The notes: generated from the sequence alone by a model not told the origin. DNA of 64,000 nt from Glandiceps talaboti (GCF_964340395.1 NC_135551.1:26764380-26828379); one strand, 5' to 3'. Numbered from the stretch's first letter, positions 1 to 12,864 are shown. Numbers and translations are program-made.

Positions 1-197
1 CTTGATAACTCAATTGACTTCTAAATATAATTGAAACAAAAAGGCGTTCAGTAAATAATCAAGCTAAGTATTTGTTCACAAATATAAAAAAATAAGGTTA
101 CTTTAAGTTTGATTTTACTGTGACTCCTTTAATTGTCAAACTTCATGTAGGACCATGATTGTTTCAATGAAAGTAACAAACTTAAGATTCTACTGAC

Positions 198-2990
198 CTC
201 TTGTTACTGGAGACATACTGTCCTCAGTATGGTGATTTCGATCGGTTTTCTATGAAAGAGAAAGACACATGATTAGAAGTAAATTTTATCAACACAGTTT
301 TGTAATATATATTTATGTAAAGCCATAACAGTTGCCCGGGTCACAAAATGGCCGACTTTAGGTTTAGGTTTTGCTTCCATAGTTTTTATGCTCTATAACA
401 CCAACAACATGAATAATGTCTTTCCCAGGGATGAGTTGCGGTGCAGTGATTATGCATGCGCATTCTGTATGTTATGCACATTCTCCATGCGGAGGGTGCT
501 ATCTACAATATCATCGTGAGGCAGCCCAGGCACCCGGTCACAAATGAATCTACCCTGTGCGAGCTTATGGGCTTTGCCTAGCTATGATATTATTTATTCC
601 ATGAAGTGCACTGTTTGACCCAAGACTGAACTATGGACTGTATTATGTATGAACTGGAATATCTGTACTCTGCATATATATTGAAAAAAAACACCTGTTA
701 CATGTATACATGTTCAGTCTATTGAACATTTGACTGTTTACATTTTTGGTATTTGACTCACAATCAGCTCATAGGCTCTTAGCCTTCTTAGCTGTAATTG
801 ATATGACAAGGCTCCAAAGTTGAATAAGTTATACAAGAATGCTATTTTATCACAAAACTAGATGTAAACTGAATCCTTCCATAAGGTCAAAAGCCTAGAT
901 TTTTTATCCTAACAGTACACTTCTCAGCTATATAGCTCTCATACATGAGGTATCCCTTGATTGGCAAATTAATTATACAAACTATATGAAATTTCAAGCT
1001 TGCATACTTAAGATATTGCCAGAAACTTTTCTTGTCAGGGATGGATCTAGCTTTCTTGATGGATTCACACGTAGTAGCAATTCTTTGTAGCCCCTTTGTT
1101 TGAGTGCAAGTTTCTGTGATACTTGACAAAAATCTTCTCGTCAGAACAAATTCTGCGATATCGTAGGGCCTGTCCCCATAGACTACCAGGGAATCGATTT
1201 AAACATGTGTCTAGGGTGGCAGGATTGTGTCCATGCAGCGGTAGGTGTGTCTGTCCATAGGTTTGTGGAACACTGGTTTTAATGGTGTTGTCCTCAAGTA
1301 CCAGTTTGGTGTCAATTAAGAAATAAGAGAGTTCCATTTTATTGAATACCTAAAGCATGTGAATTGTTAGTCTAGAGTCCTGACAGGGACCGTATTACGT
1401 GTGTACTTCATTACTATCCCAGTCTAGTCAATCCCCTTGCTCAAGGCGTTAAATGTTATTCAATCCCATGGTGAGTGAAGCATAAAACGGCGCATGTCAG
1501 TAGTACATACTAGTATCCATCACAAATTGACAGGCTGTCATAATCGTTCTCATGTTTCAAGAATCTAGGACTGATATGATATGTAAATGTCCAACCAGGA
1601 CTCCACCTCCAGTCTGTTTAAACTATAATCACTGGGGACATGACAATGTCATCATGTTCATATGAACGCCATAGGGGAGCACAGATATCTGTGCTCTAGC
1701 AATGGGATTGACTAGACTGGGATAGTGATGAAGTACACACGTAATATGGTCCCTGTCAGGACTCTAGACTAGTGAATTATAGGCTGGGGTGGATGGAGTT
1801 GCATATTTGGTGAAAGTGTTGGGAGGTGAGCGATGCTATGGTCCCAAAGAAATCTTATGTCGTCAATGAATCTCTTCCATTGTTCCGGAGTATATGGTGC
1901 TTTGTCAAGGATGATATTCTCTATTTTGCCCATGGCTATAATGTTGGTGTATGTAGGTGCAAATTTACTTCCCATAGCAGTGCTGTCAGTTTTGAGGAAA
2001 AATTTGCCAGTGAAGATAAAGAAGTTCTTAGTAAGAATGAATTCCAGCATCTCTGCGACAAGTTTTGGTCGTGGATTATTAACCCATCTCATTGTTCACC
2101 ATCATTTCTGTGACAACAGGAATTCCAAGGTCATGGGGTATATTGGTGTAGAGGGACACTACATCCAACGTTACCATGGTATTTGCAGTTATCTGGGCAT
2201 CCAGTAGACTGTTAAGGTGGTGTGTGGTATGATGGTAACATAGCAACTAGAGGTTTAATATGGTACTCCAAGTATTGAAATAGTGGTGTCGTGTGGTTAA
2301 TGACTGGCATTGCGGTATAAATGTTCTTTATAAGGAATAATGTCTTTATGGATTTTTGGGAGGCTGTAGAAATGTCCAATGTTATCCAACCATTTCTTTT
2401 CCATTTGTTGACATTGTGTTCGAGTTCTTGGAGGTATTCTTCTGTAGGGTCACAGTCAAGTTCCTTGTAGTAATGTTCATCATTCAACTGTTTTTCGCAT
2501 TGTTCTACATACCAGTCTTTGTCCATAACAACAACTAATTTACTGCAAATCATTATTTATGTAAATACCTCATGAATGAAAATGCTGTTGTACATGTATA
2601 AGAGACACATATATTGTGTCAATTTGAAATGAATTTGAACTTGTCCTTAGGAAACACACTAAATCCAAGCTGAGTTTTGCTTTGATTCCGTACCCAAAGC
2701 ATTGTTTTTGATAAATTTAAAAGTATGCTGTACAAATGGTTTATCAATTGAAAACTAATTTCATATCAAGTTGATACATGTTCAAGTGGCTGAAAGTCCA
2801 CATTTTTGTATCTAGTGTATAACAAACAAGCAGCCACAGGTGATTGTTTTGAGTATACAAAGCTTTTTGAGTTCTCAATAAAATATGGATCACAATTCAA
2901 AAGTGACCAATGACTTACTGTTTTATGCTGTTGGCATAGTCCTGATTCATCAGCATGATTAGAACATTCAGGAATCTTACATTTCGCCAT
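198..2990 (-). CDS. Gene C: candidate 5' part of an unrecognised gene, possible third paralogue of genes A and B (partial)
   Basis: Two candidate exons are visible on the minus strand. Exon 1 (2990-2919, 72 nt) starts with an ATG in good context (ACCATGG). It encodes 24 residues with a compact Cys/His pattern (CKIPEC then CQQH) and ends at a strong GTAAGT donor in phase 0. Exon 2 (249-198, 52 nt) follows a TTTCATAG acceptor, stays open in phase and ends at a GTCAGT donor in phase 1. The 0-then-1 phase order equals that of genes A and B, which lie on the same strand. The 2.7 kb intron holds a Penelope-like relic and a MITE-like element. Any cysteine-rich C-terminal exon would lie left of the window. 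The link to A and B rests on phases, strand and a shared promoter 13-mer, not on protein similarity. Exon 2 is the weaker call. It could also be a dead duplicate. Confidence 0.32.
250..1029. other. Gene-free stretch
   Basis: I see no coding signal, RNA gene or clear repeat here. If the gene C model is right, this is intronic DNA. Confidence 0.5.
1030..2560 (-). mobile_element. Decayed Penelope-like retroelement (reverse transcriptase)
   Basis: Minus-strand translation gives Penelope-like reverse transcriptase blocks in the correct order. They are a VVVMDKDWY block near 2535, TLDVVSLYTNIP near 2180-2145, a TAMGSKFAPTYTN block near 1980-1940, the catalytic FIDDI near 1865-1850, and a RFPGSLWGQALRYRRIC block near 1190-1140. 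The order and the FIDDI/AMGSKFAP motifs match Penelope-like elements rather than LINEs. The ORF is broken by stops and by a MITE-like insertion at 1369-1773. No GIY-YIG endonuclease is recognisable downstream. It is a dead, truncated copy. Confidence 0.75.
1369..1773. mobile_element. MITE-like element with ~65 bp terminal inverted repeats (copy 1)
   Basis: The left end begins GTCTAGAGTCCTGACAGGG and the right end is its inverted match (CCCTGTCAGGACTCTAGAC). Similarity extends about 65 bp inward. Both ends are flanked by TA, consistent with a TA target-site duplication. It is inserted inside the Penelope-like reverse transcriptase. A second, more diverged copy is at 22346-22719. Confidence 0.7.
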
Positions 2991-3071
2991 GGTTTGACAC
3001 AACGAATATCAGGATGAGCCAAACACTGAATCAGATATGTTCTTTGCTTCTGTGTTTGAGGTACATATACA

Positions 3072-3101
3072 TCATGTGATTATATTCAATGCTCCTATTG
3101 G
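3072..3101 (-). promoter_or_regulatory. Candidate core promoter of gene C
   Basis: On the minus strand a CCAAT box (3101-3097) is followed by TATAATCACATGA (3084-3072), about 80 nt upstream of the gene C ATG. The same 13-mer occurs upstream of gene A at 9453-9441. Promoter function is inferred. Confidence 0.3.
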
Positions 3102-3223
3102 TCAGTACAATTGCTCTACTTCCTTAATTGCGCAGTATTCTCAGAATTATCTTGACATCTAGATATAAACACATTCATCTTGACAGCTTAATATATGCGG
3201 CCCATGGTGGGCTGAGATAATCA

Positions 3224-4860
3224 GTGCCCCCACCAAACCATCCAAAAAATGACATCATCTTGAAACCTTGCCAAAATTGTTACAATACCACTGGTGCTAT
3301 GTTTTACAATGCCGTCAAGAGTTTGTATGAAAGTCCAATCTCATGTGTAAATATCAATGGTTCATTCTCACCATGGTTTTCTACTAATTCTGGTGTTAGA
3401 CAAGGAGATCCTCTGTCTCCTACCCTATTTGCTGTGTATTTGAATGATCTTGCCAAGAAATTCATTCATTCATTTTTCATTCAGTTTTTTTATTGCCAAT
3501 TTGAAAGTCAATATATACATGTCAATGATGACCACATATGACAAAAAAAGGAGAAACAAAATGGCAATTTAGAGTCTAAAAACTAGCTTTCTGCTAATCA
3601 AGTTTGACTCCACCGCTAATGGAAATATCAAATAAGTTATCCTTATGGGCTTAATTAAATGAACGTTTAGATTATAAACATAACACAGACACAAAACTAA
3701 TTATGAAAAGATAAAGAACCGTAATGGAAAATTTACACATCACAAATGATATGTTCTTTAATTAAGCGCTTTCCTAAATTCATATTTTGACATCAGATTT
3801 TTCATATGTATTGGAAGACTATTCCAAGAATCTTCATCTGGGTATCCCAGCAGTGACTAAGAAGTTAGTATTCTGTTATATGTTGATGATATCGCCATTT
3901 TAGCTGAAAGCAAGGAAAACCTCCAAAAAAGTGTTGACTGTCTAGAAAATTTGTGCAAAAGATGGTGTATGGTTATCAATCAAAACAAAACACAAATTGT
4001 TCATTTCAGAAATCAAAATACAGATAGATCTAATTATAAGTTCAGGTATGCAAGTCAAAACCTAAATACAGTTTCAAAGTACAAATACCTTGGGGTTATT
4101 CTGGATGAATTTCTAAAATTTGAGATGACCTCTGACCTCTTATGAAATGCTGCAGGCCTTAGGGTGATTTCAGAAATACATACTAGATTTAGGGACTTTT
4201 GTGATAACACTTACACCACACTTTTTAATTCATGTGTTGTACCAATTCTGGACTACTGTGCTGGTATATGGGGTTTGAGTAATTTCAAAAACTGCGATTC
4301 TATTCAAAATAGGACCATTAGTTATTTTATGGGCCGGGGTAAATGAATTTGCACCTAAGTTGTCTTTGAATGGAGATATGGGATGGGACAGGTTAGACCA
4401 GAAAAGGTTAGATTTTGGAATAGGTTGCTGAAGATGCCAGATAATAGGATCACAAAATCTGTTTTGGTGGGACTTCACCTTATTTAGTTAATAAAAAAAC
4501 TGGTGTCATGATGTATTTAAGATTTTCTCTGAATTAGGGTAACAACATAAATTCGCCAACTTGGAACCAATAACTACTGATGAAGCAAAATTATTTTTAA
4601 AAAATGTTCATGCCAACCAATGGGAATCAGAAATAATTCAAAACCCAGGTTGAGTACATATATACTTTCAAAAAAAACTTGCAGAAAAGAAAATTATCTA
4701 TTAGGGGGAAATGTCCATGCAAAACGCTCCATAATGGCTCAATTTACACTGGGCATACTCCCACTTGAAATAGAAACAGGCAGATTTTGTGGTCTTGAAG
4801 TCGAAAACAGAAAATGTGACTTCTGTCAAAACTCACCAGAGGATGAAGTACACTTTATGT
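3224..4860 (+). mobile_element. Non-LTR retrotransposon (LINE) fragment, interrupted
   Basis: Plus-strand frames give LINE reverse transcriptase motifs. GVRQGDPLSPTLFAVYLNDL lies at ~3391-3450, the YVDDIAIL catalytic box at ~3880-3905, and SKYKYLGVILDEFLKF at ~4075-4120. After these come the post-RT blocks SCVVPILDYCAGIWG (~4230) and a C-terminal CDFCQ...H zinc-knuckle-like end (~4818-4855). About 400 bp of unrelated A/T-rich DNA (~3460-3865) separates the palm motifs, and stops and frameshifts are present. The copy is 5'-truncated and inactive. I do not assign a clade. Confidence 0.75.
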
Positions 4861-5373
4861 TTTATTTGTTTTTATTTCTTTTACTTTAATCAACTGAACA
4901 TATACAATAAACTACAACATTTAATGATAAAATTTCCCTGATACCGCAAACTGTTTACATGAGGCTGTAGGAAAATCTTTATTTACAATTAAAACATATG
5001 TGATATTTATTTATTTACTTATTTAATTTGATATTCTTTGTGTCCTATAAGCCAGAGGGCTGGATATGGCTCTTTTTTTGTGTGTAAATTTTTATTTAAA
5101 TATTGCATAATTTAGAAAGTCCACACAGGACACCTTAATAAATAATAAACACAGAACATAACATAACATAACATGTACAGAACTCCATGCTGTGCCAGTG
5201 TGATTGCTCAAGGCTATTTGTACTCATACATGCAATGTTTTCTGCTGTATTTTCTGTTATACTTTCATTCACATGGCTGCAGAGAACACTGTAAGCACTT
5301 GTGCAGATACTCCGAGTACGCCACACTTATACTCATGCGTCATGGGGTTCTGTCATAATATTTACTGCCATGC
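4861..5373. other. Intergenic / 3' flank of gene A
   Basis: A T-rich stretch follows the LINE end. A minus-strand AATAAA (5095-5090), about 280 nt beyond the gene A stop, is a plausible polyadenylation signal. Nothing else is recognisable. Confidence 0.35.
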
Positions 5374-7673
5374 TTAATCATAGAGCTTTGCTAATGTATG
5401 TCGGACACAAGTTTCAAAGCTGTCAGACAGAGGAGTTTCTTTTCTTATTTGATTTTCAATTGCCCCAACAAATGTGCAATCAAAACATTGACAGGGGCCT
5501 GCAAGGGTACTGGGATGTTCACAATATTTCTTTATTGACTTTGGAAGAGACAAAAGGTTGTCTGGTAGATTCTCAATCACCTTTCGGTAATGTGGGATAT
5601 TGGCTACTTGTGTACTGTATCTAAGGACCAATTTACAATCCTGACATGTACAATTGGATTGTCGTGTGCTTGCATGTGGCATAGATAAACTCTGACTACT
5701 TTGCAACCCTCCCCCTCTAACACCACTAGCATAATATTGGGGTACATAGTTAGGAGGACTGCCAGCTGGACTCCCTCTTAGATCTAGATTCTGTGGTGTA
5801 GCCATCATAGGTATACCAGAACCCTTTTCGCAGGTACACAACGATTGAAGACTACATTGAGATGTGAATGCTGGCTGGGTAGTATGTACTGCACAATTTC
5901 TTGTTGTCTCTTTGTTAACTGGTGATGTTACATCTGACATAAAGCCATAACCTGAAGGAATCAGTGTATCTGAAATATAATAATGATGATGATGATAACT
6001 TTTTATTAGCACAGTATACAGCAGTTAGTTAACAATTAGTTAATTTTCAATCCCAGGTCAGTGTCCTGGCATTTCCAATGTGTATGAAACCAACATTTTC
6101 ATAAATACAGTCCCCAAAGCAGATCTAATTTAAAACATACGATGATAATTTTCAAAACAGTTTGACAAAATTGGCCCTAGCAACCATGACTACACTCTTA
6201 GCAACAACCAAATGCCAGTATATTTTGCTAAAGTAACAACATCTGGTAGGCAAGTGAGTAGACATTCAGAAAATATATGCAAATATCCCTAGCAACAAGA
6301 CCATGCCCATAGCAACAGCTAAATGATTAATTATATGATAAAGATAACAGGGCTGGATAGGCAACTGGATAAACATTTGGCAAATTAACACCTATACCTA
6401 GCATTGATCAGCATGTGGATAAACATTTAAAAATAAAACTGTACAGTTGTGCTACAATTTCATTGGCGCTATCTTTTCACTTCTGTCATCAGGGTCCTGT
6501 TCTCACTATCCATTGTAACATCATTGTCCTTCATCTATGAAGGGTAATGTTATAGAGAAAATTGGATTAACCAAGTATCATCAAAATCTGGGGTTTTTTG
6601 TCACTTACCATCATGATGTTGCCATGGTTTTTGTTGCATAGATACTTGTTGTGGAATGACCTGGGCAGAGTCTTTATCTTGAGGTTTGTCACTACATGCT
6701 ACAGGTAGTGCCATGTGGTCATCATCTTTAGTCTTTGTACGTTTAGAATGATCCAGTGAGTAGCATTTACCTGCTATATATAATATAAGAACAAAAAAAT
6801 ATTTTAAAAACCACATGACTATTTAACATTTCAGATGTCAACATCACCGTTGCAGTTAGCCAATATATGCTTTTTTGCCCAACATTTTTTCGCTGTTCAC
6901 AATGTTTCACCTTTACAATGAATCAACTGACCACTGTGGCTCGATAGAGCTGGTACAGCTATTTGAAATGTGGTTGTTAATGTTATAGAGCCATGGGAGT
7001 TCCCCTGTGATAAATTAGAAATATATTTTTAAAAATCACATTGATTTGATATTACTGACAGTTATATATATTTTTGTATAATTTTTGGGACATATTTTTT
7101 AATGGCTACAAACCTTTTTCATGGCTATAGTAATTCTCCTCAAATTTAAATAGTTCTCCAGTCGTACTGTCTGGTCCAGGAAGTTGCTGGCATTCTGCTG
7201 TTGCCTAAACAAAAAAAGAATGTTCACTTAATGGGATATTATGTGTAATGTTCAGTGATCTGTTTGAGGTGTTAGTTATTATTTGCTATTACACAATAGT
7301 TAATTATATCTGTAGATAACAAGGTTAACAGATAAAGATGAAGAGCTCAGATCATGTTTGTCTCAAGGATGTTGTCTCAGCATTATTCACAAGCACTCCC
7401 ATTAGCAAGGCTTCAGTGTTGTTCCAAAAGAAACCAGTCTAAGAGATGATACCAGGCTGAACACCATTAGAACCCATTTGATATAGTGAACCTTCTTGGT
7501 TTATATGTCTGAAGTGCACATATTTCCTATAACAGGGAAAATTCATATATGAAGCAAATACATGGAGCCACTATGGATTAACCAGTGGCCAATATTGTCT
7601 GCAATCTTTACATGGAGGACTTTGAACAGAAAAGATTTGAGGACAGCCAAACAACCCCCCCCCCCCCCTCACA

Positions 7674-7755
<82 letters not shown>

Positions 7756-9295
7756 GTGGCAATGTATATGTTGACTGTACTCATGATCAAAATGCTTATA
7801 AGGCCTATTCACAGAAAGTCACAGACCATCTGAAGTCATTTCATTGGCAGTGACATGAAATGGTCCACTGTGTCTAAGGTTGAGATTTTCATCCCTGACA
7901 TTAACAAGATCTCCACTGAGATTAAAACAGCAAGGATGACTGACCAAGTGTCCCAGAACATTTGTTCAGTCATGCGGGACAACCACAGACAATTGTATAT
8001 AATCTGTAGTCATTGAATTGAGTGTAAATATCAGTAGGTATATAATATGTGTTTCAAAGTGGTGATTAAGTTAAGTATTAACCCCAGTATGTGTCATAGC
8101 TCTGACTTTGTGTGCAGAATGTGTATAGACCTATTAGTGGAAATTAGACATGAAGTTTTTGTCTGTTTCTCAGTGCTTACCCCAGAGACTTATTGTCGGC
8201 TTTCAAATCTAGAGACCTTCCATGAATAAATGATGACTAGATTTGAAAACCATTGACAAGTTTCTAGGTTAGTTGGTGCTAGACTGTGAAACCATAAATC
8301 CAGACTGCATAGTTATCTGTTTAGTTTACTAATAAAGGTACTTGACCATTAACCCTATAAATCAATACATCACATACTAAAAGAACCATGCCAACATACA
8401 ATGACAGGCAATCAAAGTTGTGACATGTTGATGTAAGCTGTTGAATGGCCATTGATTAATTATACTATCAGTAGGGTGGTATATCTGATAGTTAGTTTTT
8501 CTCAAGTGGCCACACACTATTTTGATAACAGAGTGATTATATTCACACAACAGAAGCACTGTTTTCACCCACTTGTGTAAACTACTGCATGTACATCAAA
8601 CAATATTAGTTTTAGCTTATGTCGGTCCTAGTAAGTTGAAACCTCACTTGCCACTGTAGTATTAGCCAATTTAGATACTTCACATCCATTCAAATACATA
8701 AAGGGGACCTAGATGCATGTATTATGTGATATAAAAGGTAACCTATTAACCTTTAGTCATGCCTAGGTTCTAGCATTGAAAGCCCTTCCTTGAATATGCT
8801 TCAAACCCTGACATAAATTCAACAAAATGAATCGTATGTACCTTTGTGGACATACTTTTGTTAATATTTGTGAAGTTTAGAACATGTGGCAACTGAGATA
8901 TTTGATGGAATAAGCAACATTTATCATTCCTTGAAATGAGAGTTAAGTTTCTGAACTTCTAAAAATAGATATGACGGAGAATTGTGAACATCAAAATGGC
9001 AGTTACAGCCAAAAGAAGTGAAGAGCAGTTGACCACCACAGGTTTGATTTCATTACCAGTGAAATATGTGATGTACTATAGTTAGCTTCAAAAGTTTCCA
9101 AAAGGTAGTAAAACTAACTGAGATTTTGTTGGTATTTCACACAAAAAAAACTTGGTGACTGAACACTGAGATACCTAGACAGGTTAAAGTGTGGAAGCAA
9201 AAACTATGAAATACCTTGTTGTCAACACTTGTTACAGTCTGAGTATTCCCAGTATCATCTTGATTTCCTGAAGCAGGTCGTGCTCTTTTTGACAT
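5374..9295 (-). CDS. Gene A: unrecognised four-exon gene, 309-residue protein with a cysteine-rich C-terminal domain
   Basis: Exons are 9295-9215 (81 nt, phase 0), 7204-7114 (91 nt, phase 1), 6770-6609 (162 nt, phase 1) and 5969-5374 (596 nt, TAA stop). They join in one frame to give 309 codons plus stop. Three junctions have good consensus, but the exon 2 donor (GTTTGT) is weak. The first three exons encode a low-complexity, basic/acidic region (SKRAR at the N-terminus, SKRTKTKDDD around residue 70). The last ~93 residues form a domain with CTCQDC, a LLSLPKSIKKY helix-like block, PCQCFDCTFV and a final TCVRHT. The cysteine and histidine spacing suggests metal binding, which is inference. I recognise no known family. 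Gene B is a paralogue with the same intron phases. No signal peptide or membrane segment is seen, so a nuclear or cytosolic protein is likely. Intron 3 carries a dispersed CCTAGCAAC-type repeat. Confidence 0.62.
6130..6540. repeat. Dispersed repeat with CCTAGCAAC / CCATAGCAACAG blocks (copy in gene A intron 3)
   Basis: Repeated CTAGCAAC..ATGAC and AGCAACAGC..AAATGAT blocks end in TTCATTGGCGCTATCTTTTC. Related blocks in the same order are found at 25500-25710 (intron 1 of gene B) and 40880-40960. This is probably an old mobile element. Confidence 0.45.
7655..7752. repeat. Poly-C tract and (CA)n microsatellite
   Basis: A run of 14 C (7655-7668) is followed by about 40 CA units. It lies in intron 1 of gene A. 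All reading frames through it are artefacts. Confidence 0.95.
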
Positions 9296-9402
9296 CTTTG
9301 ATAACTTTTGAAGTATTGTACGTTGTCACTCTGTCACCTTCGAGATTTACTCTGCTTTGTGATCAATTTTGTAGTTAACCATACCCATCATGCATCAAGC
9401 TG

Positions 9403-9460
9403 TCACATGATGTGTCATGTGATGTGTCTTGTGATTTCAGTCATGTGATTATAAATACCA
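9403..9460 (-). promoter_or_regulatory. Candidate promoter of gene A: TATA-like box with repeated TCATGTGA/TCACATGA motifs
   Basis: Read on the minus strand, TATTTATAA (9457-9449) runs directly into TCACATGA (9448-9441). Two further TCATGTGA/TCACATGA octamers sit at 9422-9415 and 9410-9403. This octamer is the E-box variant known as the M-box, bound by bHLH-zip factors in other animals. The 13-mer TATAATCACATGA is identical to one upstream of gene C. The distance to the gene A ATG is about 150 nt. Factor binding is not shown by sequence alone. Confidence 0.4.
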
Positions 9461-11490
9461 TACGGAACTGAATTCTTGGAAGGTTTGACTCAAAGAAATT
9501 CTGAGAAAGCCAGTCTACGTATGACTTGAAACTTTGTGTAAATTTACTGTAACAGATAAACGTTATTAATGTCAGGCATACATAGCCATGAATCTATGAT
9601 TACACAAAGTACTTGATATGACACAGTACTATACTGCACCAGGAACAAGACAGTATGGATTCTGGGTCACAAGTTGTAAACATGTCATAACTTACACAGG
9701 ATCAAATGTTAAACTGAGGTTCATCAATCCTGCATCTCAAGACCTGAATTTCTATTGCAATATTATTGGAAGTAAATCAATCAATCAATCAATCAATCAG
9801 AAAATTTATAGAGCACCTGTATATCCAATATGAAGTAAAGATCTGAGGCACTGTACAGATAAATAGTGAAAACTTCTCTGCTTTGTAATCAACTGTTCTA
9901 ACAATGCCAGAAGACAGGAATGTCATAGAAGACATACATCCATATTAACATTGTAAAGGAGTGAGGTTTAATGTATGCATTTTCACTTGAGTAAAAAGCT
10001 TATAAAGTCAGCTTGAGGAATTCTTGTCAGCTCCTGATGAACCTTTATTTTCACAAGGAAAGCAATAAAATATGTAGCCCTTGAAGCAATTTTAAAGACA
10101 AGTTATAGGATAGCCAAAGGAAAAAAAAGAACTGTTCCTGGTAGGACAGTTTGTCTAAAATGGTGCAACGACGCAATTTTTTTTTTTTTATTCACAAGAA
10201 ACCTATCACTCAGTCTACTATTCATGGCAGTTACTGGTCTTTTTATTTAGTTCTTTAGAGCAAGTGTGTATGTTGGGCAGATGTCATTTGCTTGTTTATG
10301 ATTGGCTGTGCAGTTGTATTCACTGATTCAGAAGTAGGGGGGGGGGGGATTTTTGTGTTTCCCCGGATCTGCAGACTGCGTGGGCTGGACAAATACCAAA
10401 AAAAAGACTAATGCAAGGGTATTAAAGTGATGCGCACACTGACCAGAAAGAATTCTCTTCATTTTTTTGGCCTAATGAGATATAAATTTGTAGTAACTGT
10501 AAGGTCTTCCTGTCATAAAATTCTTACAACTTAAACTGTGTGGCCATCCGTATCAAGACATGATGATCACCAATAATACCATTGGCCTTTCTATGTGAGT
10601 TTATTTAGAAAATTTATTATATATTAGACATGAAACTGATCAAAATTGTTTACAAAACTAAGGCCAAATGAAAAAAATTGCATTTTGTTCTGATAACACC
10701 CAATTTCAAAATAGGCTGGGTAGGTAGGATTTTTTTTTTTTTTTTTTTGGTCTGGTTCAGGTTATGTTTTCCATTTTTTATCCAGAGCCCTTCCATGTGG
10801 TCTTTGTGTTATGGGTCGTTTCTGTCAGATGTACGGCTAGGGCATATTGGCAATACAGTTTTATAATGTTTCTCACTATTTCTTATGCGACTTTAATTTT
10901 TTTAATTTTTTGATCATTTTTTTGAACTACCTAAAATTAGGGAGACTGGAGGTCACTAAAACAAGACTCTTAGAGAATAGACATCCAAACTCCAGTATAT
11001 CAGAAGTGTTCCAGCATATCCAATCACTAGGACATTCAGAATCTTCAAAACTATGCACACATACTTTTATTGTAATGACACAAGATACATTTTAAAACTG
11101 CAGAAAATATTCTTTTTATTTCAAAGATATGGCATACCATATGTTATTGCTTTTAATTATTTTTATCACAAAACTTAAAAGAGAAAATCGATTCTGGTAG
11201 CAATATAAAAAAAAATTGCAGCAAAACGTTTTGTGGCTAATAAAGCCCTCGCGACACTTTTATACAGTCATGTAATATAGTTGAAAAAAAGATGAATATT
11301 CAGAAATGAAATAGTATTTACCTTGACTGAAAGCACATGATAAAAGCAGTGCTTCTTTCTTTACAGTGTCATTGCATACCGAATTTGAGAATGAGCTAAA
11401 CTCGATTAGCAAAAAGCTAAAAAAAAATTTGCCTCCAAAATTGCCAATGTCTTTAAATATTTAGTTGACATATTTGATATATTTTTTTTC
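9461..11490. other. Intergenic stretch without a gene
   Basis: It contains a short (AATC)n tract at 9777-9800 next to TTTATAGAGCACCTG, the usual look of a LINE or SINE tail. There are also a poly-G run near 10337-10346 and poly-T runs near 10179 and 10731. I see no coding or RNA gene. Confidence 0.45.
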
Positions 11491-11495
11491 TTTGG

Positions 11496-11876
11496 CAATA
11501 AAGGGAATATAACAATAAAGTGAATATAACAATAAAGAGAATATAACAATAAAGGGAATATAACAATAAAGGGAATATAACAATAAAGTGAATATAACAA
11601 AGGGAATATAACAATAAAGGGAATATAACAATAAAGTGAATATAACAAAGGGAATATAACAATAAAGGGAATATAACAATAAAGAGAATATAACAATAAA
11701 GAGAATATAACAATAAAGGGAATATAACAAAGGGAATATAACAATAAAGGGAATATAACAAAGGGAATATAACAATAAAGGGAATATAACAATAAAGGGA
11801 ATATAACAATAAAGGGAATATAACAATAAAGGGAATATAACAATAAAGGGAATATAACAATAAAGGGAATATAATA
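11496..11876. repeat. 17-bp minisatellite
   Basis: There are about 22 tandem units of AACAATAAAGGGAATAT. Some are 14-bp variants lacking three bases and some carry single substitutions (GTGAAT, GAGAAT). Long reading frames on the minus strand here (LYSLYCYIPFIV repeats) are repeat artefacts. Confidence 0.95.
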
Positions 11877-12864
11877 AAACAGCTACTACTTGTGACATGT
11901 GACCATCTTTAATAACAAGGCAACAGTAGTCTGGATGTCAACATGGTATAAAATCATCGTACATGTAAGATTCAATGAAGTTTAGCACTAGACTAAGACA
12001 ACAGTGACTGGGGATTTAAGTAAGTCATATTTTCCCAAAAAATTTTACTCCCTTTCTTTTGATAAATTATGTTCTGTATAAAATCTACACAATTTTTACA
12101 TTATTTTCAAGTTATACCACATAAGCATGATAACTCTAAAGAAGTCTAAGAATAAATTCTGTCCCTGATGTCCATGAAAAGAAAAAGAAATTATTTTAGT
12201 AGGCTATCATAGGAATGAATGAAGTGATTTATTTTGGACCCGGAGTTATAAAGTCTATAAATTGGTGAGACTGGTACACTCTAGATTAATGCTCTGGAAG
12301 TCTTATTACTCAGTTTTCAACTAAAAAATTATTTGCTATTCAGCCGTCAGTCATACTGAAATTATGTACATAGCCTGGGTAAGTTGTCCATTGTTGGTCA
12401 ACTTTAAGTTTTTATTTTCCACACATTTGTATTAGATTTGTGAGGTTGGTACATAGAATGTGTAAGTTTATAAGAAAGAGTTGTGAACATATTACATAAT
12501 ATACATTTGTATAGATTACAGTTTTGTGAAAATAGGAGTTGAAATTTTTTTTATTTCAAAGATATACTATGAACATAATGTATTTTGGCTCTAAACTTAT
12601 GTCAGCTTCCTGAAACAATGTAAATATGATAAATCTTTGTACAAAGGGGATGATACCATGCACAAGCCAAGTTGACTTAAAATATGGAATACTATATACT
12701 TTGGTCATTCTACGTCACGACAACCACATTTATGTTACAACAGCGCATGTCTACATCACTGGTTCTGCTGTGTTTGAAATATGAGTCAAAACATTCAGAA
12801 TTGACATTTCTTTCCCCTATTTTTCTTTTGATATTACTGACGCTGGTATAATTATGTTATTCTC
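11877..12864. other. Intergenic stretch without a gene
   Basis: This is AT-rich DNA with no recognisable coding region, repeat or RNA gene. Confidence 0.4.

Noticed and set aside
7562-7833. Open frames through the (CA)n tract on both strands (poly Thr-His / Cys-Val)
   Set aside because: They are pure microsatellite translation with no flanking coding signal.
11406-11898. Three long overlapping minus-strand ORFs with YSLYCYIPFIV repeats resembling membrane protein
   Set aside because: They are frames of the 17-bp minisatellite, all three of which are open because the unit lacks stops.
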